The position numbers were made by a program, and so were the translations under genes. A stretch of 30,663 bases of DNA from Sphaeroforma arctica JP610. Its lineage: Eukaryota > Opisthokonta > Ichthyosporea > Ichthyophonida. Below, piece by piece: positions 13,701 to 24,259 of this stretch; the stretch's first letter is position 1; the number at the start of each line of letters is the position of its first letter. The stretch covers positions 69,714 through 100,376 of the forward strand of contig NW_014040402.1 in NCBI RefSeq assembly GCF_001186125.1, in the 5' to 3' direction. Under the pieces are notes generated by a model. The model did no database searches. It saw nothing but the letters and a program-made list of their open reading frames with translations, and was not told where the DNA came from.

Positions 13701-16700
13701 CAAATCAGATACAATCCCTCGGTGGTGGACATCTGCGATCCATGCACATGTGCACGGGATACCGCCACAAACAATACACGCACATCTCATACCTCCCATG
13801 CCAGATATAGCAGCCGTATTGTAATGACTCACCGAGATATCTATCAAGCATTGATGTACACTACACACGCTTAAGCGACCCTCCCCCCAAATTCCTGTTC
13901 ACAGTTTTCAGTCACCTGACGGTTTCTAGCAGTGATCTCTGGCACAGTTCGTCATAAACCACGCACACGTGAACGTGCCGCCACAACACATGGATCCACC
14001 CACGTCCACGATGATATATACTGTCACACAAGTGCATGCAAGAGTACCCACGCGCATGTGTACGTAGAACTACACCCCACACACCCACACACCTCCTTGC
14101 CCACGTTTATCAGGCGCATGGTGGTTTTCATCAGGTAAGGATTGAGACTCGCCTGCCCTCCCTTAGCAATCGCTGCGAACACATTGTTGATCGCTTGCGA
14201 CAGGAAGGGCTTGATATCCTGCCGCGTAATGCTACCAACGCGTCAGGGTGTAGCAAACGATATGACAGTTAGTAGGATCCAGTGAAGACCAGGTAATAAT
14301 GGAGCAGGGTCTGCATGCAAGTGGACTGCTACCAACACAAGAGGTTTGATCACTTGCCACCAGTCAGACTCGGTATCCTGCCGTGTCATGATATATACGC
14401 GTTAAGATGCATTGGATGAGGGTATATGAACGTCTACAATGAATTGATTAACAAAGGGGCCAGAATTTATAGTGATTGGTCGAAAGGGGATTAAAGTGCC
14501 GTGCAGGTGCCGGAGGGTTCAAGATGTATTGATTATTGGTGGGGCCTCCACATAATTGGCGCGCAGAGGATATATGGAGTGCAGCGTGCATCATGTTGAG
14601 AATTTGTTCACAAACCACATAGTTGTCAGAGGGTCATACCACACATACTGACACAGCATGTGTGAGGTTTGAAATGTGGGAATAAGCGCTTCAGAGTACA
14701 AATACAACGTACAAGGCCCTCATAGGAAGAATTACAACAACTGGATATCCCCATGCATCGTTTTCAAAACATGTGAAATAGTTGTACGAAATATGGACGG
14801 CCGCTGTGTGTAGAAGCATAGTACTTCTTATCGGATTCACCGCACACAAACAGAACCATAAATTCTGACAACACCTGAGATTATAATATACATAGCAATA
14901 TATTCAGGCATGCAACGATAAATGTTTAGGCTTTGCACAAACGCAACTGAAAAATCTTCAAATTGCCATTAGCTCTGACACGAGGTAGTAAAGGTAAATC
15001 ATTACGAATAGGACATGTATGGCCAGGGAAACGTCGCAAGGGTCCAAAATAGAAACAAGGGCAGGACATACTCAGAAAGGTTATAAGTACAACAAGCATC
15101 AATGGAATGACAATGCCGATAACTCTTGTACGCGCCACGAGCACGAGTACAATGGATACGGTACAAGTAGGAAGTGAACAGCACACACATACAACATACA
15201 CGTTATATACATGACCACCTACGACACACATATACAACATACACAGCCTGGGACACGCCCGTTGGGGAGACTTCCTTCATCATCAGCAGCCGTTCCACAC
15301 CGTTGGCGGCATAGCTGTTTGAAACACAATGAGAATAGAGAATTAGCCACATGCAATGGTATTCCAATGGGCCTGAACGTCCTTGTACATACAACTGAGT
15401 ACTATGGGACGTGGCAGACACTTGGGCGTGAGGGATATCACTCGGTGATATCTGCGAGCGAGAGACAATCCAATGCAATCTCATGAATGCAGGAGAACTA
15501 CACGTTGACATACGCACGATACCGGATTCGCAAATAAACGAACAATACGATATCTGCAGACTTGGTGTATACATCTCCGACACCCGCGCTTGTGATAAGT
15601 ACCGACAACAGGCAGAGGCTGCGAGTGTTCAACGCGTGTAGTGGGCTGTGGTTCATGCACTCATACCTACTTTACAGACAGTTCACGTCGTATGCAGTAG
15701 AATCACAACATACCTGCTTAGGACAACGCTGCTTGACAGTATGTGGGCGACCAAAAGCGGCAGGGCCTCTATCAGCACTTGTTTACCCAGCTGTCGGAAG
15801 AAGCAAGGTGCATAAACACGATTTAGCAACTGAGCCATGGCAGATTAAATACTAATCGATGGCATGGTACGAGATACGCAATGTCCAAAATAAGGAGAAC
15901 GCGATGCCAAACCACGTGACAAGAGTCATCCGAAGTGTGATGACAGAAGCTACGCCCGAGCAATAGGAATACAGCGCACATGTCCAAAAGTCGCCAAAAT
16001 ATTCCTAAATGCTCAGATGTTGTGATAGGTCCAAATATATACGACTTTTTATTATACGACACATCGCCTCATAATAGTTGCACAATGTGACACATATGGT
16101 CACACAATACGACACATATGGTCACACAATACGACACATATGGTCACACAATACGACACATATGGTTTCACAATGCGACACATATGGTTTCACAATGCGA
16201 CACATATGGTTTCACAATGCGACACATATGGTCACACAATATGACACATATGGTCATACAATACGACACACATGGTCACACAATACGACACATATGGTCA
16301 CACAATACGACACATATGGTAACACAATACGACACATACGGTCACACAATACGACACATACGGTCACACAATACGACACATACGGTCACACAATGCGACA
16401 CATATGTCACACAATACGACACATATGGTCTCACGATACGACACATATGGTCACACAATACGACACATACGGTCACACAATACGACACATACGGTCACAC
16501 AATGCGACATATATGTCTCACAATACGACAAATATGGTCTCACGATACGACACATATGGTCACAATGCGATACATATGGTCACACAATACGACACATATG
16601 GTCTCACAATGTGACACATATGGTCTCACAATGCGACATATATGGTCACAAAATACGACACACATGGTCACACAATACGACACATATGGTCTCACAATGC

Positions 16701-18234
16701 GACACATATGGTCTCACAATACAACACATATGGTCACACAATACGACACATGGTTTCACAATACGACACATATGGTCACACAATACGACACATATGGTCT
16801 CACAATACATATGGTCACACAATTACAAGCAATGCTAACAACAACCACTAATTGAGCCATGAGTATGAGCTACTGTAACACCATTAGAAGTTGCACTGAT
16901 GAACCTAATTTCTTAAACGTGTAATAAGCGATATACATTTGTTGATCATGCAAACCAACTCTATAGCATGCCGTCCGGAGTAGACTCACACTCGTACAAC
17001 ACTACTACTACAATCAGACAGTGCTACTGCCGTAAGCTTCGAAGTCGTGCCATGGGACGAACGTACCTGATTCCTGAAGGTGGTGACGTACTTGACACAG
17101 TCACTCTTGATCACCGGTCTTTCGTCGATGTTCTGTATCCTTAGTTCGTCGATGATGGTGTTCTTGTAGAAGTCCAGCAACGGAATGAATTCGTTAACCT
17201 TGGTGGCCCCTGCTCGCGCCAGTGTGCTCGTTACTGACAGCGAGGTCACCAGATAAATCGCTGAGCAGTTGATAGATAAATAGAAAATATACCACATGAC
17301 ATATATTAGATTGCTATTTGCATTGGCAATATACACGCTGTGGATACAGCAAGGTCACCAGACACACTGGCTAGTATCGCAAAAAAGAAAAAAAAGAATA
17401 GAGAATACACCACAGTAGATATACTTGGAAATATGGAAATATGTGTGTGTTGAATACAGCGAGGCAACCAGACACGTCGCTGAGCACTGTAGGATTTTCT
17501 TAATAAAATAGATCTTAAGGAATATGTCTGAATGTTGTTGGATATATGCGCATATTGAGTGACCAACCTAGAGTTTTCTATACAATTGTCCATAGACTGG
17601 CCAGATATATGACTGACAAGGAGAGCAACTTAGATGCAAACGAGTCACCAACATGCATATGCGGTCAAGCGGGAAACGTGGTCACCTACCAGCATCCTTT
17701 GACTTCCAGTTGTTGACAGGATCTTTCGCATATTCAGCCTGACATAGGAAAAAAAGGTGCGATACATAACTCAGCTTCCATCCCAGAAAGTGAGGGACTT
17801 GCCACTGTCGACTGAAATCCATAATATGATATAAAGACTGCATTCCGAGATCGACTGCAATTTTTCTTCTTTGGCATACAACGTGAGAAATTTGCCGCTC
17901 TTTTCCGCGCGTTATTGAGTGGTCAATAAACCATATTCCATGTTACATTCTATACGTATTTGATCATTCGTTACGCTATACCGCGCACATGTGCTGTTTC
18001 CTTTTCGCATCAAAATCGCACATGCACACACTCCACCTCTCTTATATACGACTCACACCGACACGCGAAAAGAGACTTTCGGTAACTTGATTAATAATCC
18101 AATAGAAACACATCACGGGAGAGTAAATTACAGCAACGGTAGCAACTCGACATGCGAAATGTGACTGATCTTCCCGTTCGTTAATCGTATTGTTGTCTCA
18201 ATACCTACAATCATCCTCTCTCTCACACATAAGG

Positions 18235-18268
<34 letters not shown>

Positions 18269-19935
18269 TATATATATGCATGTGTGAGTATATGATCCTA
18301 TAGTATAGAACTTACCAGCATCACCTCAACGTATGACGAGAATATAGCCGTCACTTGCTGTTCAAAGTGTTGTCTCAGCGCCTTTACCAGATCACACGCA
18401 GCTCGGCGCCGTGTCTCGGTGTCGCTGCCTTCGATGTCTTGGCCAATGTACTCCTGAGGATCGTCTTCGAAGGCCTCCACATCCGATTCGCGCAGCTGCA
18501 TGTTGGGTATCACAATCTTCTCGCAAATGGTCTGTGGTGCGGAGAAATGGAGTGGATAAGCTGTGTGCGCCCAGAGCATCTCTAAACCGAGTGGCTGGTA
18601 GACGCCGCAATTGGTTGAATCGAAGTCTTGCTGTATTATAGCCAGCAGTGAAATGATTGAAGCCATATGCTCACTCCGGCGAACGCACGACGCAAACAGT
18701 GGAAATATTCAAAGCATACACATACGCGAACTACACGAACGATTAGAAGATTATATCCAATAGGTATACAAGGATGAATACAATGCGTACGATCTTCCAT
18801 AGGTATGAATTACGTCTGATGATATACACCTATGCATAAGGCATACTCGCAGGATAAATATATATACGCATGAGCAACTCAACTGAATTTAAAAGTGGCT
18901 AGCATGAAGTTTAACCCTATACATATGAAAAAAATCCAATGTGTAGGTAAATACATGAACTACGTAGAAAATACGCATGTCTGCATAAACGTTTACTCAC
19001 TGGCGCGTGTCCACACATATGCGAAACCCTAAATACATATACAAACAGATTCGTTTCTAGAATGAGTATGTATGCTTTATGTACTATCGGACATATTCAC
19101 ACCTACACCTTTTCTTACGTAAGCGAACGCACGTGACAACGTATAGAAAAAAAGTCCAATATGTATATGTGTCTACCCAGTAGTCACCTACAATCGTACA
19201 TATATATATATACAAACACCCCCTGCTTACTTTGAGCGTGGCGGGATCGCCAAACATGCTGCTAGTCCCCGGTCGCTTAGCAACCGCCGACAGGAATGCC
19301 AAGCCTCCAGACACCAGGTAATCGTTTTTGATCTCACCGCTGGTTGTACATAGAAGGTTCCAAATGTCCTCCACAAAAACGGGAAGGTGCTTTCTGAATG
19401 GCACATCTTCTTCATCGTACTTGCCAGCGTACAGCGCCACATTGTCACAGGCCTGGGCGAGAAGTACAGTGCACTAATGTTATTACAAGAGTAGTAGGTA
19501 AACATTGTACTTCTACGCGATGAATACTTGGCTGGGGTTACATACGGGGTGTTGGTGAGTATCATATTGCATACCCAGTGCGCCGCGAACACGTGCTAAA
19601 GTATATTCTCACTCGAACTAAAATTTACAGCCAACAGTTTGCCCTTCTACGCCATGGTGTAATCGCAGTACACTGTTCGTACAGGTAGGTATAACAGGCA
19701 AAGCTACTCTGAAAGTTTGTGATTAATGCTGGTACGATACTAGTAGCATGTAATGTCGGTCACAACCCCACTGCTCCTGAAAACTCTCAGAATGCAACAA
19801 GTAATAAACGATTGTAGGGCACAAAAGTTGCTTTAAGTACTTGTTGCATCTGAACAATCAAAACACCTATGTGTGTGCATGCGGTCGTACTTCTATCCGT
19901 ATTGACCTTCCGAATGACCTCGCTCCATCAATGTA

Positions 19936-19968
<33 letters not shown>

Positions 19969-21957
19969 CAGGTCCAAGCACTAGAATTGGTTTATATATC
20001 CTAATTCCAAATTAAAGACTTCATTCATACCACACACACCAACTGCCTCCCAATATCCAGTAAAGAGAATGTCAATACACTCGTCGAAATGATATCTCAA
20101 AAAGCACACACCTTTGCCATAGTCTTCTCCAGGGGTCCAGGGCGGTCGTCGCTGTCACTGCGCACGAGGGGATTGTCATACACAAGCAGAGTGTGGTGGA
20201 TCAGCATCCACTGATCCATGTTGTCTTCGAAGAATTCGGGTAAATCTGGGCGAGTTCCGGTAATTGGGCTTAGTATATGTCACTGCTCTACATCAATGTT
20301 CTGCCGAGGTTAACAGATACAGGACGACACCAGTTCGACGTGGCCCACTATATACACATATAATTGAGCTGAAAGCCTTCTCACCCGCAACAAACACACA
20401 CAGAAAATCATATCCATTCGTACGTGATTTACCTTGATAATTCAGACTGTAGAATATATCCAGAGCCGAGTGCAGCAAGGAGAAGACAGTCGTGAGGGTG
20501 TCGCGATTGCTGGCGTTCTGGGGGAGGATGCTGATCATCTTCGCTGTGATATCGGTGAGCGGCTGCGCAAACTGCTTCAGCGCAATATTGATCTCTGTCC
20601 ACAGTTCATCGCTCTTGAACTCGTATGTGTACCTGTGGTTGTGGAAGTGCGCAGGACTTTGAGTATGCAAGGACTTGGGGAACCAGGTAGTGTGCAGATG
20701 TATTGATGGGGTATGTGCGATTACACGACAGTGAATTTGAACCCGGCAACCTGCACGAGGCGTTTAAGAACACATAAGTCAACATATATAGGTAGTGGAT
20801 TGACAGATTGAACACAAAGTAGACATAGATACGTAGTGGATTGCCAGATTGAACACATTAGTAGACATAGATACGTAGTGGATTGCTCAGATTGAACACA
20901 TAAGTAGACATAGATACGTAGGGGGTTGCTCAGGCTGTGTGCAGGAGCGAGAGAGGTGTGAAGTTCGATTGATGAGGACTCGATGGTTCGACAACTCATA
21001 CAAACTTTGCTCGTGGCCATGCATGCGATGGTGCTCGGATGCGTTTTTGCAGGTATTTCTGTGTACGTAATCGTACTATCCACGAATATGGCGGCAGCTA
21101 TACAAAACGTATGATACGCTGTGCGCGCATTTCAGCAAGGCACCAGTGTATGCCATACCTGTTGAACAGACTGCTGGCTGTGCGAAGCACCCCGTTAATA
21201 ACACTGACATCGTTGTTGTCGAGTTTAGCCACAAGTGAAGGCAACAGCTCAGGCCAAGCGTCCGGGAAGTCGTGCTTGCCGATCAGACTCACAGCTTCAC
21301 TCAGCTGTACGTTGAAAAAAATGAGACAGCACCGTAGGTAAGAATATTGCAAAGTATTGAAAATTGCTTCTGAGCATACATTCAACTTCTTTCTCACTGA
21401 ACGTTGCGGAAACCCGAAGGTATAGTAAAACATTATGGACAGCAACTGGGTGATGGGAAGAGTGCACATATCTGAACAATATGCACATTCCACGTAAGTG
21501 GCCGAGTATAAATTGGCTCTTCAATTGAGAGCCCATGCACAAAAAAAATTTATGGCGAAGTGGCGCATATCTGAACATAATTGAAAGTGATCATATGGTG
21601 CGAAATACTGCGAGGTTCCTCAAAACTGCACTATCGACTTTAAGCCCAGTACCTATCCAGCACCTTACAGTGTGAGCTCGATCGATGACTACATCCATGC
21701 GAATCGGAAGTGCCACTGTCCGGTACACAGTTGGCTGACGACCGATGTGCAAGAGTTTCAAATCTGAGCGTCCATGCAACGGCATACCGCTCGCTCGCAC
21801 GCGTCCACGCATACACGCCCGCACACACACACACACACACAATATATATATATACACACACACATATATACATACATACATATATATATACACACACACA
21901 CACACACACTATATATATATATATATATATATACTATATATATACTATATACTATAC

Positions 21958-22009
<52 letters not shown>

Positions 22010-22576
22010 GAAATATAAATAAATAAATATGAAAATTAAGCTCTTAAATCCACAACCTTGTATCCCTTTAAACATGTATTTACAGAGATGACAGTTGTAA
22101 ATCCTTTCCTAGCGTCAGTCCAGTGATTCTTCAAAATTTCATGAAATGTGTCCCCTTGCATATCTAAAGTGATATTGTAAACTATATCATAACAGATATG
22201 CAACCAAAAGTAGTCCTGGATATAAATTGCACTAGTACCACTGTTGATTACTTACCTGAGCCTGTAGCTGGGAAGGCATTTTTAACATCAAATCAACAAT
22301 ATGCGTCTTAATCGTCAGCCTGTCTTGGTCTGCGATTTTGTTCACCTGGCCATCAATCTCCCAATTCTTTTTGATGAAGTTTTTAAATGTTACCGCAGCG
22401 GCAACTCTAAGGTGCAGCTCGTGTGTATCCTCACTAACTATTTTTAGTAGTAGTAATGAATAGTTCTGACTCTTAGAGGCTTGCTCGATTGTCTGCTCGG
22501 CCACAACCCGCACATTCTGGTCCGGAGAGAGCGTATTTTGCAGCTGCAGCTTCAAATTGGCGATTGAAGCAGCCAT
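7791..22576 (-). CDS. CSE1L: Exportin-2 (CSE1/CAS), importin-alpha re-exporter
   Basis: This nuclear export receptor of the importin-beta family binds RanGTP and returns importin-alpha from nucleus to cytoplasm. The 19 exons I joined give 968 codons plus stop; the human protein is 971 residues and yeast Cse1 960, so it looks complete. Residues ~20-100 form the importin-beta N-terminal (Ran-binding) region (LHLRVAAAVTFKNFIKKNW). The HEAT-repeat body follows with strongly conserved blocks: DFPDAWPELL and VINGVLRTASSLFNRY (exon 2), EFKSDELWTEI (exon 3), DLPEFFEDNMDQWM (exon 4), CDNVALYAGKYDEE (exon 5), DTRRRAACDLV (exon 6), NPTKPDFNHYLFE (exon 12), EFLPYVFQIMSQLLE (exon 13), IQPKLFNMVI and NRKICAVGF (exon 16), LFELPKEK (exon 17). 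It ends in a TGA at 7791-7793. The start has AACATGG context. No frame break or missing block was seen. Identity is by recall of the family; the match is unambiguous. Confidence 0.97.
7924..7963. repeat. 20-bp tandem duplication in exportin-2 intron 18
   Basis: Two perfect copies of CACAATATTTCGAAGGGAAG lie within the 177-bp last intron. No role visible. Confidence 0.9.
9085..9320. repeat. Degenerate AATTCAA-rich tract in intron 16
   Basis: AT-rich sequence with many degenerate variants of GAATTCAA and ATTCAATGCGAT. It looks like an old, heavily mutated minisatellite. It fills about half of exportin-2 intron 16. Confidence 0.55.
9948..10345. repeat. Decayed copy of the exon 15 5' edge in intron 14
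   Basis: The exon 15 junction (plus strand TTGATATCCCTGCAA near 9950-9965) recurs at about 10318-10336 as TTGATATTGTCCCTGCAA, followed by similar sequence (TTCAGGTGCA versus TTCAAGTGCA). Offset is about 370 bp. The match is short and weaker than the similar cases in introns 7, 10 and 13. Confidence 0.5.
10613..11290. repeat. ~106-bp tandem repeats made of the exon 14 5' edge, intron 13
   Basis: The first ~16 codons of exon 14, its AG acceptor and adjoining intron recur about five times inside intron 13. The plus-strand marker CTTCGACAGGCCAGG at 10645 has counterparts near 10804, 10896, 11002, 11109 and 11215, the last four about 106 bp apart. On the minus strand exon 14 begins NVPGLSKFIQTYIS. 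The copies read NVLGLSQLIGTYI (10896 copy, after GAGCAG), KVPDLPKLIRAYYI (11002 copy, after GGGTAG) and AAPGSSKLIRAHI (11109 copy, after GTGCAG). A shared GTGAGTGA-type tail follows most copies. Confidence 0.85.
11443..11580. repeat. 55-bp repeats of the exon 13 3' edge with its donor, intron 13
   Basis: Reading the minus strand, exon 13 ends GAGAAAAGCG before GTAAGT at 11557. Two upstream-strand copies at 55-bp steps read TGTGAAGCG before GTACGT (near 11503) and GAGTCAAGCG before GTGCTG (near 11448). Each carries surrounding TTTACxTAC and CCCACA sequence. They form the donor-side half of the same intron whose acceptor side is made of exon 14 edge copies. Confidence 0.75.
11837..11952. repeat. 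58-bp tandem duplication in intron 12
   Basis: Two copies at 11837 and 11895 share GAAGGCACAATAGG, TATTACACCTTTCAATC and CGTTCTCTCTGC, differing at only a few positions. A recent duplication. Confidence 0.9.
12445..12580. repeat. ~54-bp repeats including the exon 12 3' edge and donor, intron 12
   Basis: The plus strand shows CCTCTTTCTGCAATATCACC at the end of exon 12 (12561-12580) preceded by its donor. Copies read CTCCTTTCTGCATCACAACA (from about 12505) and CTACTTTTTTTGCGTCACAA (from about 12450). The intron spacer CACCAATTCAGGTGCC and CACAGGTCA is shared between them. The two intron copies are very similar; the exon edge itself is the most diverged member. Confidence 0.75.
12949..13405. 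repeat. 33-bp minisatellite in intron 11, about 12 copies
   Basis: Copies start at 13006 and repeat every 33 bp to 13369 (motif CAATATGAGCATACATTC, then AAGTACTGCACTTTA), with a diverged copy at 12949. Because 33 is a multiple of three, frames stay open across the array on both strands; these are not genes. Both outer copies are followed by the same CTTAGGCTG sequence (near 12986 and 13403), so a larger unit was probably duplicated before the 33-bp unit expanded. Confidence 0.95.
14188..14403. repeat. Decayed copy of the exon 11 5' edge in intron 10
   Basis: The exon 11 junction region at 14188-14242 (plus strand TGATCGCTTG, then GATATCCTGCCGCGTAATG) recurs 159 bp away at 14347-14403 as TGATCACTTG, then GGTATCCTGCCGTGTCATG. 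On the minus strand the copy keeps an AG acceptor after CACGGC and reads DTESDWWQVI where exon 11 reads DIKPFLSQAI. The markers GCTACCAAC and ACGCG recur too. Confidence 0.75.
16085..16823. repeat. 22-bp minisatellite in intron 8, about 34 copies
   Basis: A 22-bp unit (CACATATGGTCACACAATAC plus GA) is repeated about 34 times, with variants in which GTCACAC becomes GTTTCAC or GTCTCAC, and a few shortened copies. Each unit carries the palindrome CATATG. Since 22 is not a multiple of three and the unit has no stop in any plus frame, all three plus frames are open over most of it (up to 245 codons), each cycling through the same 22-residue pattern. It sits between exons 9 and 8 of exportin-2. Confidence 0.95.
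17237..17520. repeat. 110-bp repeats of the exon 8 5' edge, intron 7
   Basis: The exon 8 start and its acceptor (plus strand ACAGCGAGGTCACCAGA at 17237, then TCGCTGAGCA) recur at 17346 (ACAGCAAGGTCACCAGA) and 17456 (ACAGCGAGGCAACCAGA, then TCGCTGAGCA), spaced 109 and 110 bp. The third copy keeps an intact CTCAG acceptor. Following intron sequence (AGAAAATATACCAC versus AGAGAATACACCAC) also matches. Only the member at 17237-17260 is in the exon. Confidence 0.85.
18234..18290. repeat. TA/CA microsatellite in intron 6 region
   Basis: A (TA)n-(CA)n-(TA)n composite run lies just inside the donor side of exportin-2 intron 6, whose exon 6 ends at 18316. Confidence 0.9.
19935..19970. repeat. CA/TA microsatellite in intron 4
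   Basis: A (CA)n run passes directly into (TA)n within exportin-2 intron 4. Confidence 0.9.
20765..20940. repeat. ~52-60-bp minisatellite in intron 2, about 4 copies
   Basis: Repeated blocks contain AGTAGACATAGATACGTAG, then TGGATTGCTCAG and ATTGAACACA, at roughly 52-60 bp spacing. The first copy is the most diverged. It lies within exportin-2 intron 2. Confidence 0.85.
21821..22010. repeat. Composite CA/TA microsatellite in intron 1
   Basis: Four or more alternating blocks of (CA)n and (TA)n cover about 190 bp in the first exportin-2 intron. Frames open on both strands across it (Thr-His and Ile-Tyr repeats) are artefacts. Alternating purine-pyrimidine DNA of this kind can adopt unusual structures. 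Confidence 0.95.
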
Positions 22577-22583
22577 GTTGACT

Positions 22584-22732
22584 CTGCGTGGAAAGATATG
22601 CTCGCAAAAATGTATGGATGTATGATATATGCAAATATGTCAGCAATATCTTGTTTGCTAATCAACGTCCACAAACAGTCCCTATTTATATGACAACTAT
22701 AACTATTCAAAACAAGCTGAATGTGCACTTAC
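22584..22732 (-). other. CSE1L: Probable 5'UTR intron of exportin-2
   Basis: On the minus strand a GTAAGT donor at 22732 is followed 149 bp later by a pyrimidine-containing acceptor TTTCCACGCAG ending at 22584. That acceptor lies 7 nt before the ATG at 22576. This would place a non-coding first exon upstream of 22733. Both sites are good matches, but there is no conservation to test a non-coding exon. Confidence 0.45.
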
Positions 22733-23432
22733 AAATATAGTCGCGCACAGTACAACAAGGCAAACAAAATACAAATATTTTTATATTTTAGAATGCGGAT
22801 CGCTCATCGCTCTCGTGATCGTGGTATATGACTCATGAGAGAGGACTTTATTGCCGCCTTTTTTCTTCTTCTGGTGGATTACGTGTGCTGGGTCTTGGGT
22901 TTGTTTCTAAATGTCTTCTTTTTTCAGGGGGCTATGGTACTTTGTTGATTATTCAGTAGGCTATGGTACTACTGTACACACTTCTCCCTCTAGAGAGAGG
23001 AGTAGAGTATATATCTATTGTTCAATGTATTTAGAAGGGCTACGTATATTATGTGTATTCGATATTGTGCACGATATACTCCGATGTTGGGTACCTGACA
23101 CCTCCTAACATCCTCATGTTTGTTCGTGCGTATCGTATGTGTTGTTTTGTACCAGCCAGCGAGGCTGTGAAATCTTCTGAGATCCACTGCGTAGAACGAA
23201 ATCCACGATAGATTTCTACGCTTGACCATGAACCATCATGTTATCGATTTTCAATACAGCAAGTGCACAGATTACTTTGTATTATTTCAAAATATTTGAG
23301 GCCCAACGTCTTGCTTCATGTGACATGTTTCAAATGTCGTATGCACAAGTTCATTTCGTGGCTATGGCAGAATGAAGCGTGATTTTTGAAGGCTATTCAG
23401 CCCGGTATGTTATTTTATAGACGTTGTAAATC
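22733..23432. other. Divergent intergenic promoter region
   Basis: About 700-900 bp separate the exportin-2 start (minus) from the Cys-rich gene (plus), so both promoters should lie here. The direct repeat GGCTATGGTACT occurs at 22930 and 22960. No tRNA, conserved ORF or other gene was seen. Confidence 0.55.
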
Positions 23433-23442
23433 TATATATAAA
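23433..23442 (+). promoter_or_regulatory. Candidate TATA box of the Cys-rich gene
   Basis: TATATATAAA lies about 73 bp upstream of the favoured ATG at 23515. The spacing fits a transcription start near 23465-23475 and a short leader. It also argues against the in-frame ATG at 23407, which lies upstream of the box. Confidence 0.5.
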
Positions 23443-23514
23443 GCAGAATTAGGCATTAAATGTGACACTTATCATATATTCGCTTTCTGTGCAATTTTGA
23501 TACGCATTGTCATC

Positions 23515-24141
23515 ATGGTAAGACTTATAAAGTTGCCTACAATAGGCATTGCATCCCTCTTCCTGCTCGTGGTCACTACCACGTCCTTTGCTGCTCGCTC
23601 ACTTGAAAGTGCAACAATACTGACACATCACGGAGACACGGCGGAACTAGATGACTACACTTGCGCAGCATGGCAAGGTGAATGCCCTGATGGCCAGGTT
23701 GCCGCCTCGAGGGATAAATACTGTCATTGTGGCCGAAAGCATTGTCACTGTACCAAACACCATTGCTGCAAGGAAAAAGAAGGTTCCGAAGATAAAGTAG
23801 GTGATGAGGGTGATGAAGATTCAGTCGACTACACTTGCGCAACATGGAATGGTGAATGCGCTGAAGGCCAGGTTGCCGCCTCAAAGGACAAGTACTGCCA
23901 TTGTGGCCGAAAGCACTGTCACTGTACAGAACACCATTGTTGCAAGGAGAAAGAAGGTTCCGGAGACGAAGTAGGTGATGAGGGTGTTGAGGATTCAGTC
24001 GACTACACTTGCGCAGCATGGAATGGTGAATGTGCTGAAGGCCAGATTGCCGCCTCAAAGGACAAGTACTGCCATTGTGGCTGGAAGCATTGTCAGTGTA
24101 CCAAACACCATTGTTGCAAGGATAAGGAACTAGTGCTATGA
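23515..24141 (+). CDS. Secreted protein with three Cys/His-rich 58-residue repeats
   Basis: I do not recognise the family. The protein is 208 residues. Start MVRLIKLPTIGIASLFLLVV with a small-residue end (TTTSFAARS) is a classic signal peptide, with cleavage likely after about residue 24-26. Three modules follow, each beginning DYTCA-x-W. Their cysteine spacing is C-x6-C-x12-C-x-C-x4-C-x-C-x4-C-C, with a His-rich core CHCGRKHCHCTKHHCC. Acidic linkers (KEKEGSEDKVGDEGDEDSV type) join them. The last module ends KDKELVL. Eight Cys per module fit disulfide-knotted or metal-binding folds. The ATG at 23515 has A at -3 and G at +4; upstream in-frame starts precede the TATA box. No intron is needed. 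It could be a secreted or cell-surface metal-binding, defence or adhesive protein; function is open. Confidence 0.75.
   Translation: MVRLIKLPTIGIASLFLLVVTTTSFAARSLESATILTHHGDTAELDDYTCAAWQGECPDGQVAASRDKYCHCGRKHCHCTKHHCCKEKEGSEDKVGDEGDEDSVDYTCATWNGECAEGQVAASKDKYCHCGRKHCHCTEHHCCKEKEGSGDEVGDEGVEDSVDYTCAAWNGECAEGQIAASKDKYCHCGWKHCQCTKHHCCKDKELVL
23653..24138 (+). repeat. Three in-frame 174-bp coding repeats
   Basis: Modules start at 23653, 23827 and 24001, exactly 174 bp (58 codons) apart; the third is cut short after the cysteine core. They are highly similar in DNA as well as protein, so the array is young or kept uniform by gene conversion. Confidence 0.95.
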
Positions 24142-24253
24142 ACAAGCCTGTCTAGGGAAATTTTGTGCCATCAACTTGTATGCTGCTACGGCCGCGTATG
24201 ATTGGCCTTATTGTATCCGAACATGGCGTGCCCAGGGCTTTCGTGCTCGTCGG

Positions 24254-24259
24254 AATAAA
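24254..24259 (+). terminator. Candidate poly(A) signal
   Basis: AATAAA lies 113 bp after the TGA of the Cys-rich gene, a typical distance. Confidence 0.5.

Larger units (their letters stand above)
7791..22576 (-). other. CSE1L: Exon-intron map of exportin-2
   Basis: Coding exons, in transcript order: 22256-22576, 21159-21304, 20433-20632, 20112-20245, 19231-19452, 18316-18531, 17690-17738, 17067-17260, 15714-15790, 15245-15314, 14093-14218, 12555-12774, 11558-11680, 10483-10667, 9832-9958, 9441-9584, 8748-8911, 8055-8156, 7791-7877. All 18 introns are GT-AG and the phases join without a break. Introns range from 177 to 1318 bp. Donors are mostly GTAAGT or GTATGT type, and GTGTGT is used three or more times. 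Exon 7 is only 49 bp. Introns 3, 4, 5, 6, 9, 15 and 17 hold nothing I could name beyond short TA/CA runs; introns 1, 2, 7, 8, 10-14, 16 and 18 hold the repeats listed separately. Confidence 0.93.
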